Source of the DNA: Streptomyces violaceusniger Tu 4113
GTDB taxonomy: Bacteria; Actinomycetota; Actinomycetes; Streptomycetales; Streptomycetaceae
Assembly (NCBI RefSeq): GCF_000147815.2
Contig: NC_015957.1
Coordinates: 5,208,001 to 5,272,000, forward strand
Direction: 5' to 3'
DNA length: 64,000 nucleotides
Below the pieces are notes generated by a model. The model was given only the letters and a program-made list of their open reading frames with translations, was not told the DNA's origin and searched no databases. Below are positions 45,452 to 54,685 of the stretch, piece by piece; the stretch's first letter is position 1, and every line of letters starts with the position of its first letter. A program made the position numbers and the translations under genes.

Positions 45452-45895
45452 TCACTGGGTGGCCTCGCCGGCCGATGCCGCGCCGTCGACGACTTCGCGC
45501 AGCAGCGCGTGCAGGCGCAGCCGGCTCTCTCGGTCGAGGCGGGCGAACGGTGAGTGCTCGAGGGTGTGCTCCACGACGCGGTCGCGCAGGTCACATCCCT
45601 CAGGGGTGAGCTGAATGAACTTTGCGCGCCGGTCACCGGGGTGAGGGACGCGGCGCACCAGACCCCGCTTCTCCAGCCGGTCGATCATCGACGTGGCAGT
45701 CGACGCGTCACACTGCAGCCGATCAGCCAGACGGCGGGCGGTCGTCTCCTCCTCCCGGCTCAGCCGCCACAGCACATCAGTCTGAGTGTCGGTCAGACCC
45801 GCCTCGCGGGCCAGATCCTTCAACTCACCGTGCACCTGGGTACGGACCGCGAAGAGGTAATCGATCAACTGTTCACTGAGCCGGGCATCATCCAC
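45452..45895 (-). CDS. MarR-family transcriptional regulator
   Basis: 147 aa from GTG 45895 (TTG 45904 is also possible; no clear ribosome-binding site, so perhaps leaderless). Winged helix: AGLTDTQTDVLWRLSREEE, RRLADRLQCDASTATSMIDR, KRGLVRRVPHPGDRRAKFIQLT. It binds DNA as a dimer and is usually released by phenolic or other small ligands. First gene of an operon with the SDR. Two palindromic sites lie directly upstream. Confidence 0.88.
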   Translation of the reverse strand: MDDARLSEQLIDYLFAVRTQVHGELKDLAREAGLTDTQTDVLWRLSREEETTARRLADRLQCDASTATSMIDRLEKRGLVRRVPHPGDRRAKFIQLTPEGCDLRDRVVEHTLEHSPFARLDRESRLRLHALLREVVDGAASAGEATQ

Positions 45896-45910
45896 AACAA
45901 CCAAAGTACA

Positions 45911-45937
45911 TGGAAATTCCAATAATTGGAACTCCCA
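45911..45937. promoter_or_regulatory. Tandem MarR operator candidates
   Basis: TGGAA-A-TTCCA (45911-45921, perfect) and TGGAA-C-TCCCA (45927-45937, one mismatch), 16 bases centre to centre, directly in front of the MarR start. Position and symmetry suggest autorepression. Confidence 0.6.
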
Positions 45938-46238
45938 TGCATACTCGGCCGACCCCGCCCACAGGAGCACGTACCCGCCCCCGCTTCCCAGCGGCACAAA
46001 CCCACACCCGCCCGAAGAGTCGTTCTTGCCTGACGTGCCGGGACGGTCCGGCAACCCGCAGCTCCAGGCCGACCCACCTGAAAGTCACTCGCCGCAAGGT
46101 GACGCAGATGAGGACCGGAACAACCCGCCAGGTGTTGTCATCGACAAACCATGCGGCGAGCAAGTCGGCCACCGCCCTGCCGTAGTCCCGACGCCTCGAC
46201 ACCTCCGCGCCACAGCCCAGGACCGACCCCGGTGTGCC
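45938..46238. other. Region upstream of MarR, no gene
   Basis: 301 bases with no supported reading frame. The IS630 begins at its right edge. Confidence 0.4.
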
Positions 46239-46240
46239 TA

Positions 46241-47348
46241 TTGATCAGAAACTCATGGGGTTCACTCGTCGATGATGTAGCGGACGTGCGGGGCTTTGAA
46301 GTAGCCGGTGATGACATGGGGCTGGCGTTGTCGGCGGTGGAAGAACCTGCGGGTTTCGCTGGCGAGTTCGGTCTGGTTCCTGGCCCGGTGGCTGTGGGGA
46401 AGGCTGCGCTTGAGGTCGGCGTTGACCAGCTCGTCCGGGTTCAGCTCGGGTGAGTACGAGGGCAGGAAGTGCAGCTCGATCTTCTCCTCGTGGTCGGCGA
46501 GCCAGGCCCGGACGGCCTTCGAACGGTGGGCCGAGTGCCGGTCGACGATCAGGTGGACCTTCCGGCCGAAGTGCCCGACGAGCCTGGCGAGGAAGCGGCA
46601 CATGACCGTCGCGTCGAACGACTCGGTGAAGACCATGAAGTGCATCCGGCCCTTGGTGCTGATCGCGGACATCGCGTTCACGGAGAACCGGTTCCCGGTT
46701 CGGCGGACCACCGGAGTCTGCCCCTTGACGCCCCAGGTACGGCCGGTGACCTGGTCCGAGCGGATCCCGACCTGGTCAGCGAACAGGATCTCGCCCCTCT
46801 CGGCCTTCGCCCGGGCCCGGATCGCCGGCCAGGTCTCCTCCTGCCAGGTCCGGACCCCTTCCGCATCCTGCTCGATGGCTCGCTTGTCCGGTCGCTGGAA
46901 GGTCAGCCCCCAGCGCTTGAGGTACTTGCCCACCCCGGGCTCGGTGAAGCGGACCCCGTACAGTTTGAAGATCAGTCGGCCTATCTGGCCCCGCGTCCAC
47001 AGCTGACCGGAAAGCCCCAGGCCGGAGGGAGTGTGATCGAGGACAGCCTGCCGCACGGCGGCCTGCTCGGCCTCGGACAGGACCTGATGCTCACCCGCAC
47101 AACGGCCTCGAGGACGCGACAGCAGCGCGTCCCGTCCGCCGGCCCGCCACCTCGCCCACCAGTTGTCCACCGCCCTGACCGACACCTTGAACAAGGCGGC
47201 AACCTCTACCCGGTCCCGGCCCTCCACCAGCGCGGATACCGCCAGCAACCGCACGGCCTCTTGCGCGTCCGGCGACCAGGTCCGCGCGTCCCCCACCAGA
47301 TCACTCACACACCGTCAACGAGCCCGAACCCAAAGCGTTTCGGATCAA
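46241..47348 (-). mobile_element. IS630-family insertion sequence (1108 bp), intact
   Basis: Flanked by TA on both sides (46239-46240 and 47349-47350), the IS630 target duplication. Terminal inverted repeats begin TTGATCAGAAAC on the left and TTGATCCGAAAC on the right. One full-length transposase. Insertion is at the extreme 3' end of the protease gene. Confidence 0.88.
46262..47308 (-). CDS. IS630-family transposase
   Basis: 348 aa, one uninterrupted frame. N-terminal HTH (VRLLAVSALVEGRDRVEVAA, FKVSVRAVDNWWARWRAGG), then the DDE/DDD core: EILFADQVGIRSD, KVHLIVDRHSAHRSKAV and LPSYSPELNPDELVNADLK. All three acids are in place, so it is probably active. Confidence 0.92.
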   Translation of the reverse strand: MSDLVGDARTWSPDAQEAVRLLAVSALVEGRDRVEVAALFKVSVRAVDNWWARWRAGGRDALLSRPRGRCAGEHQVLSEAEQAAVRQAVLDHTPSGLGLSGQLWTRGQIGRLIFKLYGVRFTEPGVGKYLKRWGLTFQRPDKRAIEQDAEGVRTWQEETWPAIRARAKAERGEILFADQVGIRSDQVTGRTWGVKGQTPVVRRTGNRFSVNAMSAISTKGRMHFMVFTESFDATVMCRFLARLVGHFGRKVHLIVDRHSAHRSKAVRAWLADHEEKIELHFLPSYSPELNPDELVNADLKRSLPHSHRARNQTELASETRRFFHRRQRQPHVITGYFKAPHVRYIIDE

Positions 47349-48469
47349 TAGTAGATCTTCAGGCCTTCCCAGAGGAGCACCTTGTATACCGGTTCGTAAA
47401 AGCTGGAACGGTCCGCTTGGGGGTCGGAATCCCCGCAGGGCTCATCGACATAACTGCCGCCCGACAGGATGCCCAGAGCGGTCTCGTCGCTGAAGAGGGG
47501 TCCTCCGCTGTCACCATGCACCGAGCAGTTACTCACCTCGATCATGTGCCGGAGCGTGATGCCGTCGGTGTAGGTGACCGTCACGTCCGTCGCCAGCACC
47601 ATGCCCACCAGGTCCTGGCTCATGGTCCCCACGCGCTTCACCTTCTCCCCCTCGAACGCAGAGGCGGAACGCGAGATCTGCCCTTCCGAGCCGTCCTTGT
47701 ACTGGATCGTCCCGTACGGCGTGACGTTGCTGTTGGAGTACCCCACCACCCCGTAGTCGGACTGATCCGTGCCGTTCCCGAAGACCCAGTCGGTGGCCCT
47801 TCCGAGGGGAATGTCCCCGGTCCTGCGATGCCAGGTGACAGCGCCGTCCTCCATGCAATGGCCAGCGGTGAGCATGTACTTCTTGCCGCTGGCGTTCTGC
47901 ACGTTGAACCCGGCGGTGCAAGTGGTGATCCAGCCCGACCCGCCCGAGGTGCATTCCGATGTGATGCCCAGGCCGCCGCGCATGGCATAGGCGGTCGATT
48001 CGATCTTGCTAGAGTGTTCGGTTATGTCGACCGCGTCTCCGTATCCGGAAACTGCCTTCTCGATTCGAGACCTGTCGGCGTCAGAAACCCCGTCGTAGAT
48101 CTGTACGTTCACCCGGTTGCTGGTCTGGTCGATGCTCCAGGCAGTGTTGGGTACCCCTTCCAGTTGATCCAGTTTTGCCTTGGCAGAGCTGAGCTCAGTC
48201 GTGCTGTGCAGGACGACCTCCGCTACCGCCCCAGCGCTTTGCACGGTTTCTGCCGCGGCCTGATCGGTGACGGCGACAACGAGTCGTTCGTTCCGGTAGT
48301 AGATGCCGGCTGTGCGCTTGTTGCCCAGCTGATCGACAATCGCTGCCGCCTTGGCAGGATCGGTGAGTGGTGCCGGCGCTGCTTGGGCGGCGGTCAGGGT
48401 GGTGAGAGTGAGTAATCCGCCGACCACCGCCGCGACTATCCCCCGATACGCGTGATGACGTCTTCGCAC
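47345..48469 (-). CDS. Secreted trypsin-like serine protease (streptogrisin/alpha-lytic type)
   Basis: 374 aa. Signal peptide (IVAAVVGGLLTLTTLTAAQA, about 1-31), then an alpha-lytic-type pro-region (about 35-160: RNERLVVAVTDQAAAETV, VNVQIYDGVSDADRSRIE) and the S1E protease with H204 in LTAGHC, D238 in DQSDYGVV and S321 in VHGDSGGP. Cys pairs are present. The gene ends KIYY: the last Tyr codon is completed and the TGA supplied by the IS630 inserted there, so a few native C-terminal residues may have been replaced. The active-site triad is untouched. Confidence 0.9.
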   Translation of the reverse strand: MRRRHHAYRGIVAAVVGGLLTLTTLTAAQAAPAPLTDPAKAAAIVDQLGNKRTAGIYYRNERLVVAVTDQAAAETVQSAGAVAEVVLHSTTELSSAKAKLDQLEGVPNTAWSIDQTSNRVNVQIYDGVSDADRSRIEKAVSGYGDAVDITEHSSKIESTAYAMRGGLGITSECTSGGSGWITTCTAGFNVQNASGKKYMLTAGHCMEDGAVTWHRRTGDIPLGRATDWVFGNGTDQSDYGVVGYSNSNVTPYGTIQYKDGSEGQISRSASAFEGEKVKRVGTMSQDLVGMVLATDVTVTYTDGITLRHMIEVSNCSVHGDSGGPLFSDETALGILSGGSYVDEPCGDSDPQADRSSFYEPVYKVLLWEGLKIYY

Positions 48470-48853
48470 GTATGCCCCTCATATTTCCGAAGTCGAAGTG
48501 CATTCCTGTTGATCGACGCGCTCCGGGCGAGGCTGGCACAGAAGATTAATAGTCGGTGAATTGGATACGAAAGTTCCGCTTACTGATGGCATGTTGGCCT
48601 GAATTTAGCGAGTTCGGCCGAAAAACCCCATCAGTAAAATGCGGAGTCGCCGCTGCACAGAAGCGAGCCAGAACCGAAACTCAACGACAAACGCTGCTGC
48701 CGAACGTGAATGAAGCCACTCTGGAGGCCGCTGCGGGCGAGCACGGTGAGGCGATGCGGCCCCAGACGGCGATCAGAGCCCGCTGGGACAGGCCGTACTG
48801 GCGGGTGCTCGGGCAGCGGCGCGGTGCGGCCCGAGCACTCTGGGACGTGCGGG
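48470..48853. other. Protease upstream region
   Basis: 384 bases, less GC-rich near 48480-48660 and probably holding the protease promoter. No gene is supported. The remainder (48700-48850) has vague coding look on both strands but no recognised family. Confidence 0.4.
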
Positions 48854-49494
48854 TCAGCCGCCCTGGCCGATGCCCCCGATCGGGCCGACCTTCACCGGGG
48901 AGCCGGCGCCGTCCGTCACGGGCAGCGTGCCGCCGCCCGGCCAGTCGAGGGTGACCGACTTCGTCTCGTTCGGCGGAGTCACCACCAGCCCCGTGACGCG
49001 GACGCCGGAGCCGCCCGACTCGTTGATCGGGTAGTGACGCCGAAGTACGTCGACTCCCCGTCCTTGAGAACGTGCGGGTCGGCCGGCTCACCACTGCGCT
49101 TCGCGGACAGCGCCCCCTCGCTGGTCTTCAGATCGACGCCCGCGAACCCGGAGACCGTGCAGTCCCGGCCGCCACCGTTCTTCAGCGTCACCGCGACGGT
49201 GCCCTCGCCGTCGCCGTCGATGGTGCGGTCCGCCGCCGTGACCTCCAGCTCGTCGGTGCGGCACTTGCCGACCTTGCCGTTCTCGTCGGAGCCGGTCCCG
49301 GCGGCCGTGCCCTGCCCGCCGGAGTCCTTCCCGCCGCCCTGATCCGAACCGCCCGAGCCCGAACCGCCGCCCGAGGAACTCGCACTCGACGCGGACGACG
49401 AACGCGCCCACAACGGACCGCCCCCGATGGACCCGCTGATCCCGCGCCACTCGGCGCTCCCAGGCACCCAGTACGTACGCCAACCCCCCGGCAC
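48854..49494 (-). pseudogene. DUF4232-domain protein, frameshifted
   Basis: Leftward from about 49494: a Ser/Gly-rich linker (SSASSASSSGGGSGSGGS), then the DUF4232 domain GKCRTDELEVTAAD, EGTVAVTLKNGGGRDCTVSG and DGESTYFGVT. At about 49035 one base is missing; in the next frame it continues YPINESGGSGVRVTGLVVTP and ends KVGPIGGIGQGG at 48854. Normal members are secreted lipoproteins; no signal peptide is visible here, so the N-terminus is damaged too. Confidence 0.65.
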
Positions 49495-49719
49495 GCTTCC
49501 GTCATCGCGCGGGCCCGCGCAGCGGTCAGCAGCGGCCTCGTCGGTCGGGCGACCTCGTCATGGTCCTCGTCCTGCTCGCCCCTGTCGCCATGGTCCTGCG
49601 CGGCCGCGGGCCGGACCAAGGCGTGCGTGAGGCTCTGTCTCAGCCTCACAGACCACTGCGTCCACCTGGTCCCAGACCCGCCGCCAGACAGCTTGTGTCC
49701 TGACGCGGGACAGACTCCG
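49495..49719. other. Intergenic, no gene seen
   Basis: 225 bases between the DUF4232 remnant and murE, probably carrying the damaged 5' part of the DUF4232 gene. Confidence 0.3.
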
Positions 49720-51198
49720 CTATGCCCGGGCGAGTTCGCGCACTGTTGCCATGTCGCTGAAGGGGAGCAGTTTTTCACCGACGATCTGGTGCGGCTCGCT
49801 GCCTTTGCCGGCGATCAGAACGATGTCGTCCGGGCCCGCGGCCGACAGGGCGAAGGCGATCGCGCGACGGCGGTCGGTGAACCGTTCGAACGGTGTGCCG
49901 GTTGCCGTGAGACCTGGGGTGATCTGGTCCAGGATCGCCTCGGGGTCTTCGTTGCGGGGGTTGTCGGAGGTGAGGATGCACAGGTCGGAGTGGGTCCCGG
50001 CGATCTCGCCCATTTCGGCCCGCTTGGTGGTGTCACGGTCCCCGCCACAGCCGAAGACGGTGATGACACGGCCGGGGGCGAAGCCCCGGATGGTGGTCAG
50101 GACCTTGTCCAGGGAGTCCGGTGAGTGGGCGTAGTCCACGATCACCGATGTGCCGCGCGGGGTCCGAAAGCGTTCGAACCGGCCCGGGACCGGGGGCATC
50201 CGGTCGAGCGCGGCGACCAAGCCGCCCAGGTCGTGCCCCAGGGCGTGGCAGGCCGCCACGGTGGCCAGCGCGTTGGCCACCGAGTACCGGCCCGGTACGG
50301 GAATCGCCGCCGGATACTTGCGGCCGTCATGGTGCAGGACGAACCGCGTGCCGGAAGCATCCACGGTGAGCTCGGTGGCCCGGTAGTCCGCCGCCTCGGT
50401 GTCGAGGCCGTAGGTGGTGACCGCGCCGGGCATCATCGCCTGGATCCCGGCGCCCACCGGATCGTCGGCGTTGACCACCGCGCGCCGGCACAGGCCCTGG
50501 AACAGGCGAAGTTTGGCGTCCCGGTAGTTCTCCATCGTTCCATGATCGTCCAAGTGATCCTGCGTCAGGTTGGTGAAGACCCCGACGTCGATGAACGCGC
50601 AGTCCACCCGGTGCGTCAGCAGAGCCATCGACGTGGCCTCCAGCACCACGCTGCCGGCCCCGCGGTCGCGCATGCAGCCCAGCAGGTACTGCAAGTCCGG
50701 CGACTCAGGCGTGGTCAGGACCGACCTCGGCATCAAGATCGGCTCGTCGCCGATCCGGCTGCCGGCCGTCCCGATGACCCCCACCGTCGCGCCCTCGGAG
50801 AGTCGCAACACTGACTCGACCATGTACGACACCGACGTCTTCCCGTTGGTGCCGGTGATCGCCACCATGTCCATCTGCCGCCCCGGCGCACCAAAATAGC
50901 GGGAGGCGACGACCGCGGCTGCCGTCCGGGTGTCCGGCACCGACACGGCGCACACGCCCGCCGCCGACATCGGAAGATCGGGTGCCCCGCCGTCGACGAG
51001 TACCGCCGCCGCACCGCGTGCAAGGGCCGGTCCGACAGAGCCGGGACCGCCTTCACCGTGCCCGGGCACCGCGATGAACAGCGAACCCGGCGTCACCCGG
51101 CCGACGTCGAAGGTCGTTCCCGCGGTAATCCACGTCGTCTCCGGGTCACCCTGGAGAATGTGGTGGTCGTGCCCGGCCAGCAGCTCGCTCAGCTTCAC
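49720..51198 (-). CDS. murE: UDP-MurNAc-tripeptide synthetase (MurE), accessory copy
   Basis: 492 aa. Mur ligase with ATP loop ITGTNGKTSVSYM (116-121), the middle-domain TNLTQDHLDDHG with NYRDAKLRLF (the Lys that is carbamylated), ADDP, and the C-terminal DYAHSPDSLDKVL and TSDNPRNEDPEAI. DNPR is the motif of diaminopimelate-adding enzymes. The main murE sits in the division/cell-wall cluster; this one stands alone, so it is an extra copy, perhaps for resistance or for a dedicated peptide pathway (inference). No murF or murD beside it. Confidence 0.9.
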   Translation of the reverse strand: MKLSELLAGHDHHILQGDPETTWITAGTTFDVGRVTPGSLFIAVPGHGEGGPGSVGPALARGAAAVLVDGGAPDLPMSAAGVCAVSVPDTRTAAAVVASRYFGAPGRQMDMVAITGTNGKTSVSYMVESVLRLSEGATVGVIGTAGSRIGDEPILMPRSVLTTPESPDLQYLLGCMRDRGAGSVVLEATSMALLTHRVDCAFIDVGVFTNLTQDHLDDHGTMENYRDAKLRLFQGLCRRAVVNADDPVGAGIQAMMPGAVTTYGLDTEAADYRATELTVDASGTRFVLHHDGRKYPAAIPVPGRYSVANALATVAACHALGHDLGGLVAALDRMPPVPGRFERFRTPRGTSVIVDYAHSPDSLDKVLTTIRGFAPGRVITVFGCGGDRDTTKRAEMGEIAGTHSDLCILTSDNPRNEDPEAILDQITPGLTATGTPFERFTDRRRAIAFALSAAGPDDIVLIAGKGSEPHQIVGEKLLPFSDMATVRELARA

Positions 51199-51640
51199 AA
51201 TGATCCCTTCGAAGGTGGCGCGGCCCGGTCGCGCGGCCGTCGCCAGGCGGCAGCACCGACGGAGCGCCGGAAGCTGCGGTGATGACGTGGAGCAGGGGGC
51301 GGGGACATGCCCGATGAGAGCCGGACGCGACGGCTCAGCCCAGCAGGCGACGTCCTACGTGTTCTCGGAAGTGCAGCGAGCCAGGGCAGGGGCCGTGAGA
51401 ATCGCTAGCCGTGGCCGTGCAGCGCGCTGCGGCCGGTCTGCGGCGCCCGGGCGTCAGCCGCGGTCGCCAAGCCGACGGCTGCCGGACCCGAAGCGGCCGG
51501 ACACAGCGCACCGGTGGCCTGCTGCAGGCACTCCCTCACGGCACGTGTACGACCCATGGGCCGAGTGTACTTTCACTCGAGCGGCTCGAAACCCACCTCC
51601 GGGGCGCCGCCGGGCCGGTGGCCCGCTCGCCACCGTCTGA
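51199..51640. other. Region upstream of murE, no gene
   Basis: 442 bases. It should hold the murE promoter. No frame with start and bias. Confidence 0.4.
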
Positions 51641-52264
51641 CAGCCGTGGCCGCACCTCGACACCGGCGCCGAAATGCATGACATGCGTCCGGTCCTGACC
51701 CGCTTCCGGGCCCTGCACCCGTCCGTCGAACTCCGGTTCAGGGAGGTGTTCTTCAGCGATCCGTTCGGAGCCTTGCGGGCCGGTGAGGTCGATGCGGTGT
51801 CCACCTGGCTGCCGGTCCGCGAGCCGGACCTGACCGTCGGAGTGGTGCTGCGCGAGGAATCGCTCCACTTGGTGGTGGCCGCGGACCACCCACTCGCCCG
51901 GCAGGAGTCGGTGAGCCTGGAGGTGCTCGGTGACCACATCGTTCCGCGCCTGAACGGCCTTCTTCCCGCCTATTGGGAGAGCGCCGTCCTGCCGGCCCGC
52001 ACACCGGCTGGACGCCCCGTCCGCCGCGGCCCGGCCGTCGCCACCTTCTACGAGATCCTTGCCCTCGTCGCGGCAGGCGACGCGGTGTGCACAGTCCCCG
52101 ACGAGGGGCGGCGCTACAACGCGCAGACCGACGTGGTCTACCTCCCCCTCCACGATGCCCCGCCCGTCCAGTGGGCCCTGATCTGGCGCACGGACCGCGC
52201 GACCCCACTGGTACGTGCACTCGCCGAGGCGGCGACGGACTGCGGGGACGCAACTGGGCGGTAG
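51641..52264 (+). pseudogene. LysR-type regulator lacking its DNA-binding domain
   Basis: The frame opens after TGA 51638-51640 and reads TGAEMHDMRPVLTRFRALHP, ELRFREVFFSDPFGALRAGE, LVVAADHPLARQESVSLE, VAAGDAVCTVPDEG to TAG/TGA at 52264. It covers the effector-binding domain only (about 196 aa from ATG 51674). The HTH is missing, so it cannot regulate normally. Confidence 0.7.
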
Positions 52265-52269
52265 AGACG

Positions 52270-52860
52270 GGATGTGCCGGCGTCGGTGTCGTGTCCCCTC
52301 GGTCCCCATCCCGGCGATCGGTCGCCCCGCCCGTGGTGCCTTCCGCGAGGGCCTGGTCAAATCGGTCCAGCGAGGCCCGGAGCTTGCTCTGGGGGCGGTA
52401 ATGAACTCGCCGGCGTCCTGCGGCTGTCCCAGGGCGGCGTAGCGCACGTCCTGGTTGTCCTCGAAGTCCGTCCTCCGGGTTGCGCCACCGGTCGGCGCCC
52501 ACCAGCCAGATCTCCCGGCGCCGCACCGCCGTCCCGAAGCGCCACCAGCACGCATAGCTAGTAGGGGATGCACTCGACGCGGCCCGTGTCGTCCAGCACC
52601 GCTGCCCGCCAGCGCCTTCTCGCTGCCGACCACCGGGAAGATCACCCGCCGCACGGTGCCGGACGGCTCGGACAACGCCGCCTCCGCGACCCCCAGCAGC
52701 ATGCCCTCCTTGCCCCGGATCTTCTTCAGCTCTGCGTTCAGCTCCTTGTCGACCTTCCGCTCCGCGCGGGTGTTGATCTTCAGTACGAGCTGGATGAACA
52801 GGTCCACCAGCGAGTCGGTGATCTCCGTCTGCCGCACGTGGCACAGCGTGGCCACCAGCG
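52270..52860 (-). pseudogene. Tn3-family transposase (DUF4158 type) remnant
   Basis: Leftward pieces in different frames: ATLCHVRQTEITDSLVDLF, QLVLKINTRAERKVDKEL, KKIRGKEGMLLGVAEAAL, then after an internal deletion LCVLVALRDG, EIWLVGADRWRNPED, DFEDNQDVRYAALGQPQDAG, SKLRASLDRFDQAL. A TAG (near 52559) replaces the usual Glu codon before LCVLV. The rest of the about 1000-aa protein and both ends are gone. Confidence 0.6.
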
Positions 52861-52935
52861 TCGTGCTGAACGGCGAGCGGTGACGTCGCTGGGCCTGCCT
52901 GCTGACCAGCGCGATGGGTGAACGCGGACGCCGGC

Positions 52936-53100
52936 TCAGCCGGCCTTAGCGGGATCTTCGGCTCGGGCCCGGGTGCTGGCGAGGCGATAGGAGTCGGTGC
53001 CGGTCTCGATGATCGTGCCGTTGCACGTCAGGCGGTCGACGATGGCCGCGCAGAGGCGGGGGTCCGTGAACGGTTCGAGGTGGGGCGGGCGGTGAAGAAG
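52936..53100 (-). pseudogene. IstB-like ATPase (IS21 family), C-terminal remnant
   Basis: Leftward reading FTDPRLCAAIVDRLTCNG, TIIETGTDSYRLASTRARAE, stop at 52936. This is the conserved C-terminus of IstB helper ATPases of IS21 elements. Nothing of the Walker region or of IstA is nearby. Confidence 0.6.
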
Positions 53101-53132
53101 GCGGCACGGCACTCAGAGGAGACTGCTGGGGC

Positions 53133-53603
53133 TTAGCGTGGCAGCGCCCTGTCCGGGCGGCAGACATCGCATATCGCGATGTCCGGATGGGCCTGACTCT
53201 CGGCCGCTTCGCGGGTGGGAATGAGCGCGTGCTCGTTGCGGACCTGCCAGCAGTCGCGGCGGTGAAGGCGGCGGGAGGGGGCATCCTCGGTGTACTGGTG
53301 AAGCCTCTCGACCACCCACTGGCGACCCGCGATCGCCCCGTCCGTCGGCAGGAGCGAGTAGTCCTCGCCCGGAATTTTGGCGATCCGCTCGGACTCGACG
53401 CTGATCGGGGTGGGGGCTCCCATCATCTTCGTGGTGCCATCAGCCCCTTCGTGCCGCGCGGGGAGGATGGCCTCGCACTCATACCACCAGCGGCCGTCCC
53501 TCGAGCGATGGCGGGCAGTGACCACGACATCCAGCTCCTGACCGTCCGGCATCGTCGCCCTGGCCCACGGCCCGGCCTTCGACCGCCACTCCTCCGCATC
53601 CAC
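53133..53603 (-). CDS. DUF6233-family protein
   Basis: 156 aa. The N-terminus is a small beta-rich module (DVVVTARHRSRDGRWWYECE). The C-terminus has the DUF6233 signature: LHRRDCWQVRNEHAL, then AICDVCRPDRAL with conserved Cys/His that may bind metal. The family is abundant in Streptomyces accessory regions; function unknown. It is divergent from the Ku gene, 102 bases apart. Confidence 0.75.
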   Translation of the reverse strand: MDAEEWRSKAGPWARATMPDGQELDVVVTARHRSRDGRWWYECEAILPARHEGADGTTKMMGAPTPISVESERIAKIPGEDYSLLPTDGAIAGRQWVVERLHQYTEDAPSRRLHRRDCWQVRNEHALIPTREAAESQAHPDIAICDVCRPDRALPR

Positions 53604-53705
53604 CGTTCGATTCTAGTTCGATTACGGGGTTCGGGCTGACCAGGGCATCACCGCCACACCTCGCATACCCTGAGAAACCCCAGGGGGGTGCCTGTGGAGG
53701 TAGCC

Positions 53706-54599
53706 ATGCGCCCCGTTTGGAGCGGTGCGGTGTCGTTCGGTCTGGTGACGATTCCGATCAAGATGTATTCGGCAACCGAAGATCATTCGATCCGGTTCCG
53801 GCAGATCCACATGCCCGACCACGGCCTCGTCCGAAACCGCAAGATCTGCGAGATCGAAGACCGCGAACTCGCCCCGGACGAAATCGGCCGCGCCTACGAG
53901 GTCTCGCCCGACCAGCTCGTCCCCATCACCGACGAAGACCTCGACCAGCTGCCCCTGCCCACCGCGAAGGCTATCGACGTGCAGGCCTTCGTGCCCGACG
54001 AGCGGCTCGACGCCATCCGCTACGGCAAGCCCTACTACCTCGAGCGGGACGGGGCCGTCGCCACCAAACCGTATGTGCTGCTGCGCGAGGCGCTCAAAAG
54101 GAGCGACAAGGTGGCCGTGGCGAAGTTCGCCTTCCACGGGCGCGAGCGCCTTGGCGCGCTCAGGGTCGTCGGCGACGCGATCGTCCTCCAGGTCATGCAC
54201 TGGGACGACGAAATCCGATCGGCCGAAGGAATCGCGCCCAGCGGCGTTGACGTCTCCGACTCCGAGGTTGACGAGGCCATGGCCCTGATGGACGCCATCG
54301 GCCCCACCGACATCAGCCAGTACAAGGACCAGTACCGCGAAGCGATGGAAGCGATCATCCGAGCCAAAGCCGAAGGCGCCGAGCCACCCCACATGGAGGC
54401 GCCGGCCGAGCCCAAGGGCAAGGTCGTGGATCTGATGTCCGCCCTCCAGGACAGCGTGCGGGCCGCCAAGCAGAGCCGCGGCGAGGAAGCGGGCGAAGGC
54501 GAGGTCCGGGAGATGCGGCCCAGGAAGAAGGCCCCCGCCAAGAAGGCGACGAAGAAGACCGCCAAAAAGGCTCCGGCGAAGAAGCGGCCCGCGTCCTGA
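53706..54599 (+). CDS. ku: Ku protein, DNA-end binding (NHEJ)
   Basis: 297 aa from ATG 53706 (GTGGAGG 5 bases upstream). Start RPVWSGAVSFGLVTIPIKMY and the Ku core (LERDGAVATKPYVLLREAL, VAKFAFHGRERLGALRV, LQVMHWDDEIR) are complete. The C-terminal tail is Lys/Ala-rich (KKAPAKKATKKTAKKAPAKK), the extended form that binds DNA. It would work with a LigD-type ligase, which is not in this window. Streptomyces usually carry several ku genes; arm-located copies are common. Confidence 0.95.
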   Translation: MRPVWSGAVSFGLVTIPIKMYSATEDHSIRFRQIHMPDHGLVRNRKICEIEDRELAPDEIGRAYEVSPDQLVPITDEDLDQLPLPTAKAIDVQAFVPDERLDAIRYGKPYYLERDGAVATKPYVLLREALKRSDKVAVAKFAFHGRERLGALRVVGDAIVLQVMHWDDEIRSAEGIAPSGVDVSDSEVDEAMALMDAIGPTDISQYKDQYREAMEAIIRAKAEGAEPPHMEAPAEPKGKVVDLMSALQDSVRAAKQSRGEEAGEGEVREMRPRKKAPAKKATKKTAKKAPAKKRPAS

Positions 54600-54685
54600 C
54601 CTCCTCACCTCCTCCCTGCGTCACTCGCCGAAGCGTGGGCATACGAGGGTGGACCTGAGGGGGGACCTCCCGAAGGAGCACCGCC

